Shown: one piece after another, positions 49,911 through 62,106 of the stretch
Layout: every line of letters starts with the position of its first letter
Numbering within the stretch: the stretch's first letter is position 1
From: Heliopora coerulea
Lineage: Eukaryota > Cnidaria > Anthozoa > Scleralcyonacea > Helioporidae
Assembly: GCA_030142905.1 (NCBI GenBank)
Contig: JASJOG010000012.1
Span: 186,001 to 250,000, forward strand
Length of the DNA: 64,000 nucleotides
Reading direction: 5' to 3'
The notes under the pieces: model-generated
Databases searched by the model: none
Seen by the model: the letters and a program-made list of their open reading frames with translations, nothing else
What the model was told of the DNA's origin: nothing
Position numbers and translations under genes: made by a program

Positions 49911-50548
49911 TTTTGCTGTTCATTACTAGAAAATATACTATCATTAACGCCAAAATACATTCATTTTATCCAGTCGACATTCATTAGCGTAGATACGCCG
50001 CCATTTGCATCGAAGGACATTCCATGGCGCGAACAGACGACCATTAACACCATTCTTCTGTGCATTAGGGATAATAAAAATTCAATCAGGTAAGATATTT
50101 CTCTTGCGTAAATGACATTTTATTATCCCTAATGTGTAGTAAAATGGTGTTAATAGTCCTAAGTTGGCGGTATGGAATACCCTTTGACGCACATAGCTGC
50201 GTATCTACGCTAATGGGCACAATCCTGTATTTTAGCGTCGGATTGGACTTGGGAAATAAAATAGCGTCGGGTTCATTTTAATAGCGCTGGATTCATTTTA
50301 AAGGGTTAGGGTTAGGGTTTCGGTTAGGTTAGGGTTAGGATTATGGTTAGGGTTAAGAGTATATGTTTTAATCCGGCGCTCTTCATAAAATGAATCCGAC
50401 GCTATTTTATTTCCCAAATCCAATCCGACGCTAAAATACAGGATTGCCCGCTAATGAATCTCGATTGAATAAAATGAATGTATCTTTGCGTTAATGTCTT
50501 CGACGTTGGCGTCAATGATAGTATATTTTCTGGGAATGAACAGCAAAA
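49911..50548. repeat. Three-armed nested inverted repeat with telomere-like core
   Basis: The outer arms, TTTTGCTGTTCATTA (49911 onward) through CATTCATTTTATCC, pair with the complement ending at 50548. Inside are two separate hairpins. The first, 49979-50216, has TTAGCGTAGATACGC and ATTAACACCATT arms. The second, 50220-50446, has CAATCCTGTATTTTAGCG and AAATAAAATAGCG arms, and its loop is AGGGTTAGGGTTAGGG with variants (50305-50355). Folded as one strand it would make a three-way junction. No protein is encoded. Confidence 0.8.
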
Positions 50549-50809
50549 GGTGTATGTATTTGGGTCGACGCGTTACCACAAGCAGGTGCATACAGGTTCA
50601 TGTTCCTTATCTATGCCTTGCCTGAGAATTGCCTGTGTAATTGACGACCGAATTGCTGACTGGGCACGTGTTTGCTTTCCACTTCAAAACAAAACTTCCA
50701 TCAGTAATAGTTTGTTTTTGCAAGAGAATGCAATTCCTTACGTTCTCTTGAGTACCACGGCTGCTCTTCTTCGCGTATTTTAATTTCTCCATTAACCGAT
50801 GCTTAGGTT

Positions 50810-53800
50810 ATGACGAAAAAACCCAAAAAGAGCCGATCTCAAAGTGCCGCGAAATGGAGAGACGAAGTTGAACGGAAACGCGACGAGAGAGCTCGGCGAA
50901 ATGCACTTAAAAAAGAACGCGAAGCGAAAGAGTACCTCGAAAACGATGAGAATTTCGTCTCGTTCTCAAACCAACTTCAGGCTATTGGATATAAAATTAA
51001 AGATATCAAAGGAGATGGGTAAGGAAGCGTTCTTGTAACCGTGCTCCCATTTTGAGAAACGGAGCGTGATGACCACAAAGACAAGGTTCATAAGACGGAG
51101 TGATTTGGAAACTTGAGAGGAGAAGAGTAAAAGTCAAAAACTAGTAAAGCATAGAGAAAGTGTGGAATAAACAATCCTTCCCCAGCAGGACCTTTCCTCC
51201 TCGATGAGTAAAATCGTCAGGCATTAGCCAGAGTAAAATTGTGAACGGCTGATCCTACTGGGAAAAAGTTAATGCACCAATTATAATTATATTACCATAA
51301 CTATTTCATAACTGAAGATGCACTGATCGTGAGTAGGATGTTCATTAGGCATCTAAAATCCAAGGGCTCTCAATGGCCACTTCCCCTTATACATCTGGTG
51401 AATGCAACTACCAGAATGCCTTTCGAAATCTTGTTTGTAATGTTAATTCAAGCAATTGTCTTTCCATTCACTTTGGGAATTCAATGTTTGCATTGGGGTA
51501 ATAAGAGGAACCAGCTATTCGTTCACAGATATTCTGTCTACAGTACTTAGGTAATTTCATTTCATTGAAAGCAGATAGAAACCAGTTTGTGAGGTACTGG
51601 TAAACACTGTCACCAACTGTGGCAAGGGAAAGATGAACTGAGTTCAACGTTGAACCTGGTTACTAGTTATAACTATTGATAACATGGTTGTAGGCAGGGT
51701 GCCATCCATTAACTCTTTTCAGTTGATCACATCCATCTTTATAATTTTACTCATGATGTGGAGATATCTTGGACTGCAATAGGTTAAGGCAATAAGGAGG
51801 CCAGGTTTAAATCAAGCAGGAAAAAAACCTGCAAAGAAATACTAGGTGTGAATTTTTAACTGACCAATCATATTTCAAGACAGTATTCGTCAACTTTGTT
51901 TCACAATTATTAAGAACAAACCATCTAGTTCCATCTGGAAGTAGACTTAGTGGCCAGTTTGATAAGTTTGAAAAGTGTGGCACACAGTAAATTGCACTTA
52001 GCTGGAGTGCATTTACAATACATCGAATCAGCAGTCATTATGCTGACTACGTCACTGTGACCCAACTCAAATCCACACTAGCCCCACTGACCATTGATAC
52101 AGAAAGCTGCAGTTTAAAATTTGGTCCCACAATTTTAAAACCTGTAGGATAGTGATACTATAATTATGGAATGTGGACTAATTGGGGGGTCTGAAGTGAG
52201 GAATGACACATCATAATCAGGTATTACAGCACACAGATCTAAAATTTTAAACAAGATATCATTATTTACTTGAACCAAACATCCTCTTCAGGAACTGTTT
52301 ATTCCGTGCACTGGCTGATCAACTTGAAGGGGATGATTCTGGACATCTGAGACACAGGAGGATCATTGCAAAATACTTAGCAGATCACAGGGAAGAATTT
52401 GAACCATTTGTGGAAGACAATAAATCATTTGATGAGCATGGTATGTATTTCTGGAATTTTTCAATCTTTTAACCCTTCGAACTGCCAGCTTGCAAGGAAT
52501 TCTTCCCCAAATAGCAAAAGCATCATGAGATAATGTAAGTAAACTGTTTTTTGTGACCTGGAGAAAAATTTTGTTGGGCAAGTTTTGATAATGATGGGAT
52601 AATCTAGGTACATTTCCACATTAACCTCCACGCTGGCTAAGATGTCTCCTTAATAAACAAAAAAATGACAAGAGTATAATGATGCTTTGGTTGGCTGTGC
52701 ATTTTAGATTTAATAGTACAAATACCAAAATAATAACAAATTCTTCTAGAAAAATGCCATTCAATGAAAAAAAAACAACAAACTAGCTAACTTCCAAGAT
52801 ACTTTTCCTAAAACAAGAAAGTTGTTGTCATGCATTTTTTTCTCAAGTATAAGACAAACTTTACATTTTTTGAATCTGAAAGAATTGTTATGCTATTATT
52901 ACACTTGGTCTGACAATGTGTTTAAAACAAAGTCCAAATCCTAGTAAGCACTGTACATATTATTTTAGTAAAGTAATTCAATCTTTTTCAAAGAATCTTA
53001 TCTTGATAACCCATAATTTATTAATATTAATATATTGGCTTTTGAAGTATGCTCTGTGCACAGTCATTGCTATGGAATGTTAAAAGTTTGACAATACATT
53101 CTTTCTTTCAGTCAAAGAGCTTGGTAAACCAGGTACTTATGGTGGAAATGATTCTATTGTTGCCTTTTCAAGGAATTATGGAGTAAACATTGTGATACAC
53201 CAATTGAACGAGCGCTGCTGGGTCATTCAAGGACAGCAATTTTCTACCTCGGCATCTGGTAAAGGTGTTAAAGAACTTCACATATCGTATCACAATGGGG
53301 ATCACTATTCCTCTGTTCGCAGAATTGGTGATCCTGATGATGGACCAGCATGGATATTCAACAGTAAACACCAGGTATACAGTTATATGGTCAACTGTAC
53401 TGCTAGTTATCAAAAGGACAACTGAATTCAGACAATAGGAAAAGTTTAAAGGAAGCATTTTTTCTAGTTTGTTTGGGACTGCCTACACAAAGCTCCATTT
53501 TTGATAATTATTACAGTAACTGGTCATATTATTTTACATCTAAAAGGACTGAGAAATCCAAAGTCAAACCCTCAATCAGAGTACAGTTGTACTTTTTTCC
53601 ATCAAAAAACCTTGAGGAATAAGTTAATTGGATTTGTCCATTGCATGTCATGGAATAATGTCCAAAAACATTTGTTTGCCCATAAAGTTGGACAAAATCA
53701 TTGTGTTATAGAGCCATGAAGAAGATTGACTAATTAATGTGTATGGGATAATTGCACATCAATTTTACTTGCCTGTATGATGTTTTTTTTTTTTTCAAAG

Positions 53801-56150
53801 CAGATCAAGGAACAGACTTTTAATAGCAAAGATGAGAACTGCAGAAAGAAACCAAGGATGAAGAATGACACAGTAGTTCATTGCCAAGGAGCTGAATGTT
53901 TGACTCCAGAATCAAGTAAAATTGCTGTTATTATGGCTGCAACTGGCTGTGAGGTATTGGTTTTGTTCCTTGATATTTTTATGAATGGTGCAGTATAGCA
54001 GAAATGCAATCAACAATATTAAGTTTTGAATAGAGATATTGCTTGTGACATAGCAGGCATAGGTCAAAGCTTGGTGCACTTCATTGATTTCTCAAATTAA
54101 TTACTGCAGATGGTGATAATTTATAATTGTCCTTTTCATAGGATTCTGAACTGATTCAACAGACCCTTCTTGAAAGCAGTAATGACGTGGATGCAACAAT
54201 TAGTTACATTTTACAAGTGCAGTCTGTTATAAATGTGGAAGGTAATGAGACATGAAAACAATAAATGTGGAATCTTACATAGTTTAAATCAATACTGGGT
54301 GATTCAATGTACATTCTTATTGTTGTCATTACTAGGGGTGCACCGGATAGTGTTTTTTTATAGCCGGCCAGATACTGGATTTACCGAATAATTGAAAAAA
54401 ATCCGGCTGGATACCGGTATTTTGGATGAAAAGCTCACACTTGCCACAAATCAATCAATTATTACCCAAATTAGGTTTGGATTGAGAGGAGAAAAATTAA
54501 AACTTTACACTGAAGTTCAAATGTGATTTGTCTTTTTTTGCAAGTAATTACTTTAAAACATTACTTGTTCACTGGTGTTTATAATTATTACAAGCATTAA
54601 TTAGACAAGTTACGAGTTGCAACTTCCAAATGGCAGAAAAATGCAACAGAACTGAAGATGAACATGAAGATGAAACTCCTTTTCATTCATCACAATGCAA
54701 GAAAATTCTGACAATGCCACTATATAACAAACTAGAGTGGGACTACAAACAACTTAGTGTAAAATGGTTGTTATGCGCATCAAAATGTGTCACTTATTGA
54801 GATTGTTATCAAGTAACAGACGATTATCTTCTGTTTATTTGTTAAAAAATGTTAGATCAGAACACGAGTTTACATTGTTTCTTCCATTAATGTCTATTGT
54901 TAGTATGGTACAAGTAACACAAATTGACAATTGTCTTCAGAAAAGCAAATTATTCGGTATCCGGCCGGATATAAGAAAATAACCGGCCAGATACCAGATA
55001 GTCCCATTACCCTACTATCCGGTGCACCCCTAGTCATTACTATGCTTGACAGTAAAGAAAATTAAGAAATACTACAGTACTAACAGTACAATATACCAGA
55101 ATCTACTGTAATGATTACTGTATGGATGGATCGATGGATAGATGGATGAATATATTTATCTACTTTATGAAGGATCTAATTTGGTTAAGCATCCAGTTGG
55201 TGGGCAATTGGTCATAGCTGTTTCACATTCTACCATAAGAGTAATCTCAAAAATAATTCAGTATGGATATCACATGTACATGTGTAAAATCATTTTTATG
55301 ATTTGGTTGAGCAACATCAAGTGCTCCAAGTGAAATTAAGTATTTTAAGAATAACTTTTTGTGCTTTTAAAGATTTGTTTAGGTCAACAACAGACAATTA
55401 TTTTTACAAAGTAACAGGATTATGAAGTGAACTGGTTCATAACAATATTAACCCATTAAGGAGCAAGGGAACATCCTGTAATTTTACTGACCGAGGGGAT
55501 GAGCCTTGCCCCTGAATGAGTTAATGCCCAAATTCACTCATAATTACAATTGATGAATTGGCTTTTCCCTTCAGAGACTGACCTGAACAAGGCTTCTCAA
55601 GTAGTTGAACAAACGAGTGAGGAAAATGAAAGAGTTTGTCAAGTAAATTCTGATGTTGAAGATGAAGCTGAGACTGAGCAACAAGCTAAAAATTCTAACT
55701 TAAAATCAGAATCCCAAAATGCTACTCCAGTCTCAAGAAGTCCTCAAGAAAATGGAAGACCATTTCAAGGTGCCAGACCCAAAGTTAAACAACAGGTACA
55801 GTCTGCACTGTTCATGGAATGGAGGCTTTGATGCTCTCAATGCTCTGTGAGTGCTTGTATTTCATAAGTGACATTGATCCAGCTCTAAGTAACTAATTAT
55901 TTGCATTTTATCTAAATACCTTGAGGTGGGATGGCTTACAGCTCATTCTGACAGTCTCCTTTCTTTCCACCACTTTAAGAATTTAAGCAGCAGTAAACGA
56001 AAAGAGCATGCAAAACAAGAAAAGAAAACAAGAAGAATGGAAGAGCGGCGAGAAGAAGCCAAGAGAAAACAAGGATGTCAAAATTTGGGAAGTCCTCAAA
56101 CCAACCAAACTCTGCTGGTCGTAGCAGACCTTAAGGCACTTGCAATTTAA
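50810..56150 (+). CDS. OTUD3: OTU domain-containing deubiquitinase 3
   Basis: Seven exons: 50810-51018, 52292-52440, 53112-53374, 53804-53953, 54142-54241, 55575-55795 and 55980-56150. All are in phase; the product is 420 residues, close to the roughly 400 of the vertebrate protein. The N-terminus has the characteristic basic ERKRDERARRNALKKER. The OTU domain spans about 55-190: D69, catalytic C72 in GDGNCLFRAL, FEPFVEDN, KPGTYGGNDSIVAFSRN, VIHQLN, and catalytic H184 in GDHYSSVRR. A UBA-like region (VIMAATGCE...LIQQTLLESSNDVDATI) spans about 245-285, and the C-terminus is basic and coiled (KRKEHAKQEKKTRRMEERRE). It removes ubiquitin from substrates in the cytosol. Exon 4 has tandem acceptors (53801 or 53804), which could add one Gln. 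A 700-bp hAT derivative lies in intron 5. Confidence 0.93.
54333..55032. mobile_element. 700-bp non-autonomous hAT element in OTUD3 intron 5
   Basis: Ends TAGGGGTGCACCGGATAGT and ACTATCCGGTGCACCCCTA are perfect inverted repeats, flanked by 8-bp GTCATTAC (54325-54332 and 55033-55040). Sub-terminal GCCGGCCAGATAC and CCGGCCGGATA motifs repeat in both orientations and may be transposase sites. The middle is AT-rich with no transposase. Confidence 0.9.
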
Positions 56151-57072
56151 GATTACTGTAAAATAGTCTGTGTAAAGTTGGAGTCACTTTACTGCCCCAT
56201 TTCATTCATCTGTCCACTTAGTTCTTGACAGTGAATTGATACATGCCAGCCTACTTTAAGCTCAGAATTTGCACTTTTATGACAACCAGCATGTATGCTA
56301 TAGTCAAAAGCACAGCAGTATCTGCATTAAAATTGTGTGGAATTAACCTGTACCTTATGGTCATGATAACTTTACTCAGCCAGCCAACACAAATTAATTC
56401 AGTTAACTTTTGGCCTTAGACATACAGTACTGTATGCCTTATCTTGACCTTTCCTCTAGTATATCTAAAAAGTTACATTAAATGTCACATCGACACCACT
56501 AAATCATTGATGCCAAAATAAATGTTGGACATGTTGAGAGTTTGCAAACTCAGTAGGACACATCAGAACTATCCTTGCAAACCAGCACACATTCCTAACC
56601 TTCATAGTATGAGTTCATGAGACTCAATGGTTAGTGCATCTCACCAGCAATCAAAACATAGATTTGATTCCTGGCTAGGTGCTTTGAAAAATCTTCTAAT
56701 TTCTAGGTTATATTCATGTGCATGTAAATGCTCACTTGTAGGTACTGTACATAACCATACTGACAGCACACTATTAGAATAAAAACTGACAGCATTCCAC
56801 AATCCTGACCTTGTAAATCATGATACATTGTATAAATATTTACAATTATTTTAATAATTCATATGTAATAAACTTATTCAATTTACTCAGCTAAAATGAT
56901 CTGTACCTTCTGAACTGTCTCTAAACATGGTTATTTTGATGCATTTGTACCATAAGCCGAGCAGGGAGTAGAACACTGGTGCCCAGACTCTATGGTACTT
57001 ACTATGGCTCACCTTGTGAATATCCAATACTTTTCAATGGCTCACATTGCACTTATTATATACTTGTATATG
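56151..57072. other. OTUD3 / centrin-like intergenic with a SINE remnant
   Basis: The convergent 3' ends meet here. Possible plus-strand AATAAA signals lie at 56517-56522 and 56778-56783. At about 56608-56690 a decayed tRNA-like sequence (GACTCAATGGTTAGTGCATC ... GATTTGATTCCTGG) resembles the SINE at 24509. Confidence 0.5.
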
Positions 57073-60000
57073 TTAGAAAAGATTTGTTTTCAGCATTATT
57101 TCAATGAATTCTGAAGTGCTCACTTCATTGTCTCCATCTTTATCTGCTTCTTCGATCATGTCTCTTAACTCCTGATCTGTGAGTTGGATCCCATTTTGCC
57201 GGCATACAGATCTTAAATTATCCAGGGAGATTTTCCCAGTATTATCTAAAATAACAGCAGCAAAATAATCAATGAGCATACCAGCTTGAAATGAAATGTA
57301 AACAAAAACATCACATATTATTCAGTTCATACCATGTAATATGTAAATAAAAAATGGTTAAATTCCATTAGAATTTCTCAATTTTACTGTACTAGTTGAA
57401 TCACTTACCACTGTCAAGTAATTTGAAACCCTGGAAAGAAGAATAAAGTAATTGCACCAGATAAATGTGATTACACTGTACTGGTTGAACACAAAGAGAA
57501 CATTACAATTAATTATTAACAGTACATAATCCTAATTATGCAGTGGAAGTAAGTACAATCTTAAGTACTTTATTTTTGTTTATACTGTGTAACCCTATCG
57601 GTTAGCTTAAATGTTCTCAGAAGTCCAATAAAATCCACCCCTCATGGGTCATGTGTTACTTCCGGATGAAACCAGAGTACCTGGAGAAAACCTACAATCA
57701 TTAGTTGAGTACAACTGAGGATCAAGGGAATGCAATAAATATCAATGTACCAAACAGCTCTTATGCCCTTAGGCTATTATTTTGTACCTGAAACTACTTT
57801 TTTTTATCATTTACATTTAATTCATGTCAACAATTCAATAATTGTTTTTCTCCAAGTGTACAATATAGGTATAATGTAATTATCTTGTACATATAATATA
57901 CTGGTAGTATGATAAATTAATTTTGTTCTTACACAGTGTAGAATAAAACTTTACTTTAAAAACTTTATTCAAATCAACTTATTTGAAAATTATCCACATG
58001 ACAGGATATTTATGCTAATATGTGCTAAGGCTATCTTACCATCATAATTTCTGAGTGAATATCTCGATCACTTCCTTGCTTTGAAATCACAAACTCCAAA
58101 AATTCATTGAATTCAATTTTACTAGAACTAAAAATGCAAATAATCACTCTTTGAGCATACAGAAGAAATTATTCACATAAATTAACATCTGATTGATCCT
58201 CTAAGCTACTTTATTGATCTATTTTTAGATCTCCTAGGTTTTACTCAGGTCCACAACCAAGTGTTTGGTGCAAACCAGCCTTGTATATCCAGTAAAGTGT
58301 AGGATAACATTCTCTAATATTCCATACTGCAAGGTTTGCAGAATGTTAATTTGTAAGACCATTTACTTGGAAGCATAAAACAGTAATAGTCAAGAGGAAC
58401 TCCCAGATTTATGTCCAAGCATGTCTTTAGTTGTTATTGAGAGAGTGTTTACGATGCAAAGGAATCAAGGTAATTTTACAGTATCATTCAGCATTATAAA
58501 ATAATTTTGATAATACCAAAGCTTTGATAAAAATATTTATTGCACTTAAATCTTAAACCTTACCTAGAGTCATCCAGATCTAGACTCCCTGTTAGAGAAA
58601 GAAAAAAAAAATTTTGTTTCATATCAATATTGTAACGACAGACCAATGCTAATTCTTTAACCCTGATAGCCTTGCTGAAAGCTAAAAAAAGTTGAAATGA
58701 ATAAAATTTAATTGGCAGAAGTAGCCACAATATAAGGTGGACAAGGCATCAAAGGATGAACTGAGACAACTTTTACCTTTAACTTCCAAACACCTGTAGA
58801 GCACAATGTTGAATAAAATAGTCTAGCTGTATTATAACCAGAGTTATGTTTAGATAGGAGCGACAGGAATAAGGCCCACGTAACAATGATATAATTATAC
58901 ATTGTGCTTTCATGCTGGATATTTAAAGCAAATGAAAAGCAAAAAGACTTGCATATGCCACTGGGAACATTTTACTCAATGGCAGTTAGACATTAGTACC
59001 TGCATGGATAGAGATACACAGACAGCTACTGTAACAAAAAATGAACAAAGAGATGGGCAGGAAAAGTTTAATGTGTTTACACTGGCTGCAAAAAGTAATT
59101 ATGGTATGGCTTCAATGCAATGTTTAAAAATAATAATTCAAATAATATGGTTTAAGTTTTGTTTGGTATCTACCAATTTGAAGCAAATTAGCTCTGCAGT
59201 TTATAAAACATCACTTAGTTACTCTCGGTAACCACATTTATGCAAAGCAGTTACATACCTATAATTTTCTTGACAGATTCTTCAGAGATTTTAAATCCCA
59301 ATGCTTTCATGACTCTTCTAAGTTCATTGATGTCAATAGATCTAGTAAATTATTATTGAAAAAACACTGTCACTATAATGCAATCAATGTTAAAGAACAG
59401 CTGGAACTTAACTCCACTTTCCTTCTTGTGTTAATGACTAGTCTGTTATCAACTCATTGCTGTAATACATCTGTACAAATGGCCCTTTCCCTTTATTACA
59501 TTAGCTGAATACAAGTATCAGAATACCTTACAATGTTTTCTTTTTTATGCAAATATTTAATACCCAAAAGGAATGGAAAGACAGTTGTTTACATTAGCAT
59601 AAAGAAAATTTTGAAAAGCCTTCTGGTACTTGTATTCAGCAGTTAAATAAGGGGAACTGGCCATTCATCTGGTCTGTAGTTATTTCCTATGAACTTTGAT
59701 AATTGATAAGATACTACAACTATTGACTTTAACCCATTAAGAGACAAGGGCACACTTTAATATTTTACTCAATGAAGGCACAAGCACTGCCTGAGTTAAC
59801 AGCCATCTCCTTGAGTTAAGTATACTCTGTCTGTAGGAACGTAAACTGAAATACGTGTACACAATTAAGGACATCTGTTCCTTACCCACTGCAATCTGTG
59901 TCAAATGCATCAAAAACCAATTTCAGGTCTTTAACTTCTCCAAGAGTTAAGTGTTCAAAGACACTGTCACTGACCTCACCATTCATGAACCTTCCAAAAC

Positions 60001-62106
60001 TTTTATCCTCTGGATCAAGCAAAGTCTCAACATAAAACTAAAGCAAACCAAAATTTCAGTTATAACCAGGGAGCATTGCATTAAATTCAATAATTTGTTA
60101 AGACTTAAAATTTAATTGTCATTATGGTATTAGTCTATGGATAATTATACAAAATAAAACAGATTTTGAAAATTGTCATTCTTAACTTATGATTCAAGTA
60201 AAAAAAGAATGGATGAGAAGCTACAATACACAGAGCTACCACTCTTTTTTTTTCACTTTGTTTTTACTTGAACTGATGTCTGGTTATAGTTAATTTATAG
60301 AAGTCTATAATAATTTGTCCAGAAACCATAACCAGCTGACAAATTAAAGAAATGCAAAACAAAACATAATCCAAAAACAAACATATCAAAAAATGCCGGA
60401 TTCATATCAATTGTCATTGGTCTGACAATATCCTTGAAATAAAGATGAAATATCACCAGTGAATGTACTCATCTTGTTTTTTGATCCAAATCATGGATTT
60501 TATGATATCTTTGTTTTCAGATTGTGTTTTGTTTTATATTTCTGTAATAATTGTAATTATAATAACAGTACATGTTTGCAATCATATTATTTTTCTCCTA
60601 GTGCTTCAACACTCACCTACCCATCTCATAATGAATTATTATAAGCATCCAGCAAAAGAAAATAAATTCCAATAGATCAACACACCATAAACATACAGTA
60701 ACAACCAAATTTGACTCTATCAGTTTACCAATCTTAGCAGCAAGATCATTGAAACTTATTCATTTGCACCAACACCACCAACATTTCCACTAACCCTAAC
60801 CCTAACCTTAACACTAAACCTAACCCTAACACTAAACCTAACCTTAACCCTAACCCAACCTTAACCCGAACCAACCCTAACCCTAACCCGAACCAACCCT
60901 AACCCTAACCCGAACCAACCCTAACCCTAACCCAATCCTAACCCTAACACCCAAACCATAACCCTAACAAACCAAAACCCTAACCCTAACCCTAACCCTA
61001 ACCCAAACTGTAACCCCCTTAACCTTTACCCTAACCCTAACCAAACCCCTAACCATAACCAAACCCCTAACCATAACCAAAACCCTAACCCTAGCCAACC
61101 CTAACCCTTAACCCTAACCCTTAACCCTAACCCTTAACCCTTAACCCTAACCCCTAAACCCAAACCCAAACCCTAACCCTAACCCTAACACTGTTATGAT
61201 TATAATATCATGAGTATCTGGGACTTATTTGTTTGTCAGTTCAAAGTCCAAGGAAGTTGAATGGATAATGCAACTTGAGAAAATGATTTTATGGTAGATG
61301 AACGATCTTTATATATCCAAGCTCTCACGTTTCTCTAACATCAAACTAAAACGATTTTAATTTAATAAAAATAGCAATTATTGAAAGTGGTTAATAAAGG
61401 TTAGGATTGAAATAAAATTTTGCAGGTCCAAATAATAACAGTTCATCTTGGAATTACATACATTTAGAATTATGCTAGGAAAACTTCAAACAGCTGGGCT
61501 TTAAATAATACTTAACATGTAATGGGTGTAAACAGCTTACATTGTACACCAAACAACACTGGCTAACATCAAGCTGTGAGATCAGAAAATTGTCATAACA
61601 TAGACCAGTAATAATAATAATAATATAATAATAATAATGATAATAATAATAATAGGCTTTAGAAAGTTGAATGGACCAATGTCCCCCTAGATTACTGGCT
61701 GTAGATGGCTGACATTGAAGACTAGCAGCAGAACATCAAGCTGTGAGAATTGAGATAATAATAATCAAATGATAATTATAACAATAATCATTATAACTTA
61801 TTAACAGATCCACCAGGTGGCATATCATTACGATGCAGTTATACCTGACAGTGCAATGTACAAACTTCTCAATCATCACAAACATACCCTTCTCCTTGAA
61901 TGCCATGGGCTGGAACGACTCTCAGTACATCCAATACCCCATTCATCAGTATCTTCGTTTGTCTTCCTTGAGTTAGAGCTTAAAGTCGCAGAAGCCATTC
62001 TTTTTACCATCACACTAGAGGCTGTGCTGTTTGAATTTATGCTCAAGTCATCCATCGACTTGCTTTTGGACTTCTTCTTTTTCTTTCTTTTAGTTTTTGT
62101 GGGCAT
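57073..62106 (-). CDS. Centrin-like EF-hand protein with basic N-terminal extension
   Basis: Seven exons in transcript order: 61888-62106, 59886-60037, 59259-59341, 58564-58588 (25 nt), 58040-58121, 57409-57430 (22 nt) and 57073-57245. All are GT-AG and in phase; the product is 251 residues. Residues 1-20 are Lys-rich (KRKKKKKSKSKS) and 21-73 Ser-rich. Four EF-hand positions follow: EF1 119-130 (DTDCSGSIDINE) is canonical; EF2, near 153-165, is degenerate with an extra residue; EF3 193-204 has Asn at position 12; EF4 229-240 (DKDGDNEVSTSE) is good. The end, IEIMLKTNLF, matches the centrin C-terminal pattern. Centrins act at centrioles and basal bodies as calcium sensors. This one is longer than typical centrins (about 170 residues) and divergent, so a related calmodulin-like protein is the alternative. 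Confidence 0.85.
60779..61192. repeat. Interstitial telomere-type repeats (CCCTAA)n, degenerate
   Basis: About 410 bp of CCCTAA with variants (CCCGAACCAA, CCTTAA, CCCAAAC, ACTAAA) in one orientation. It lies in intron 1 of the centrin-like gene. The TTAGGG type is the animal telomere repeat. Degeneracy throughout shows it is old or made by slippage rather than a functional chromosome end. Confidence 0.9.
61610..61660. repeat. (ATA)n/(AAT)n microsatellite
   Basis: Imperfect trinucleotide tract of AAT units with a few interruptions, in intron 1 of the centrin-like gene. Confidence 0.85.
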
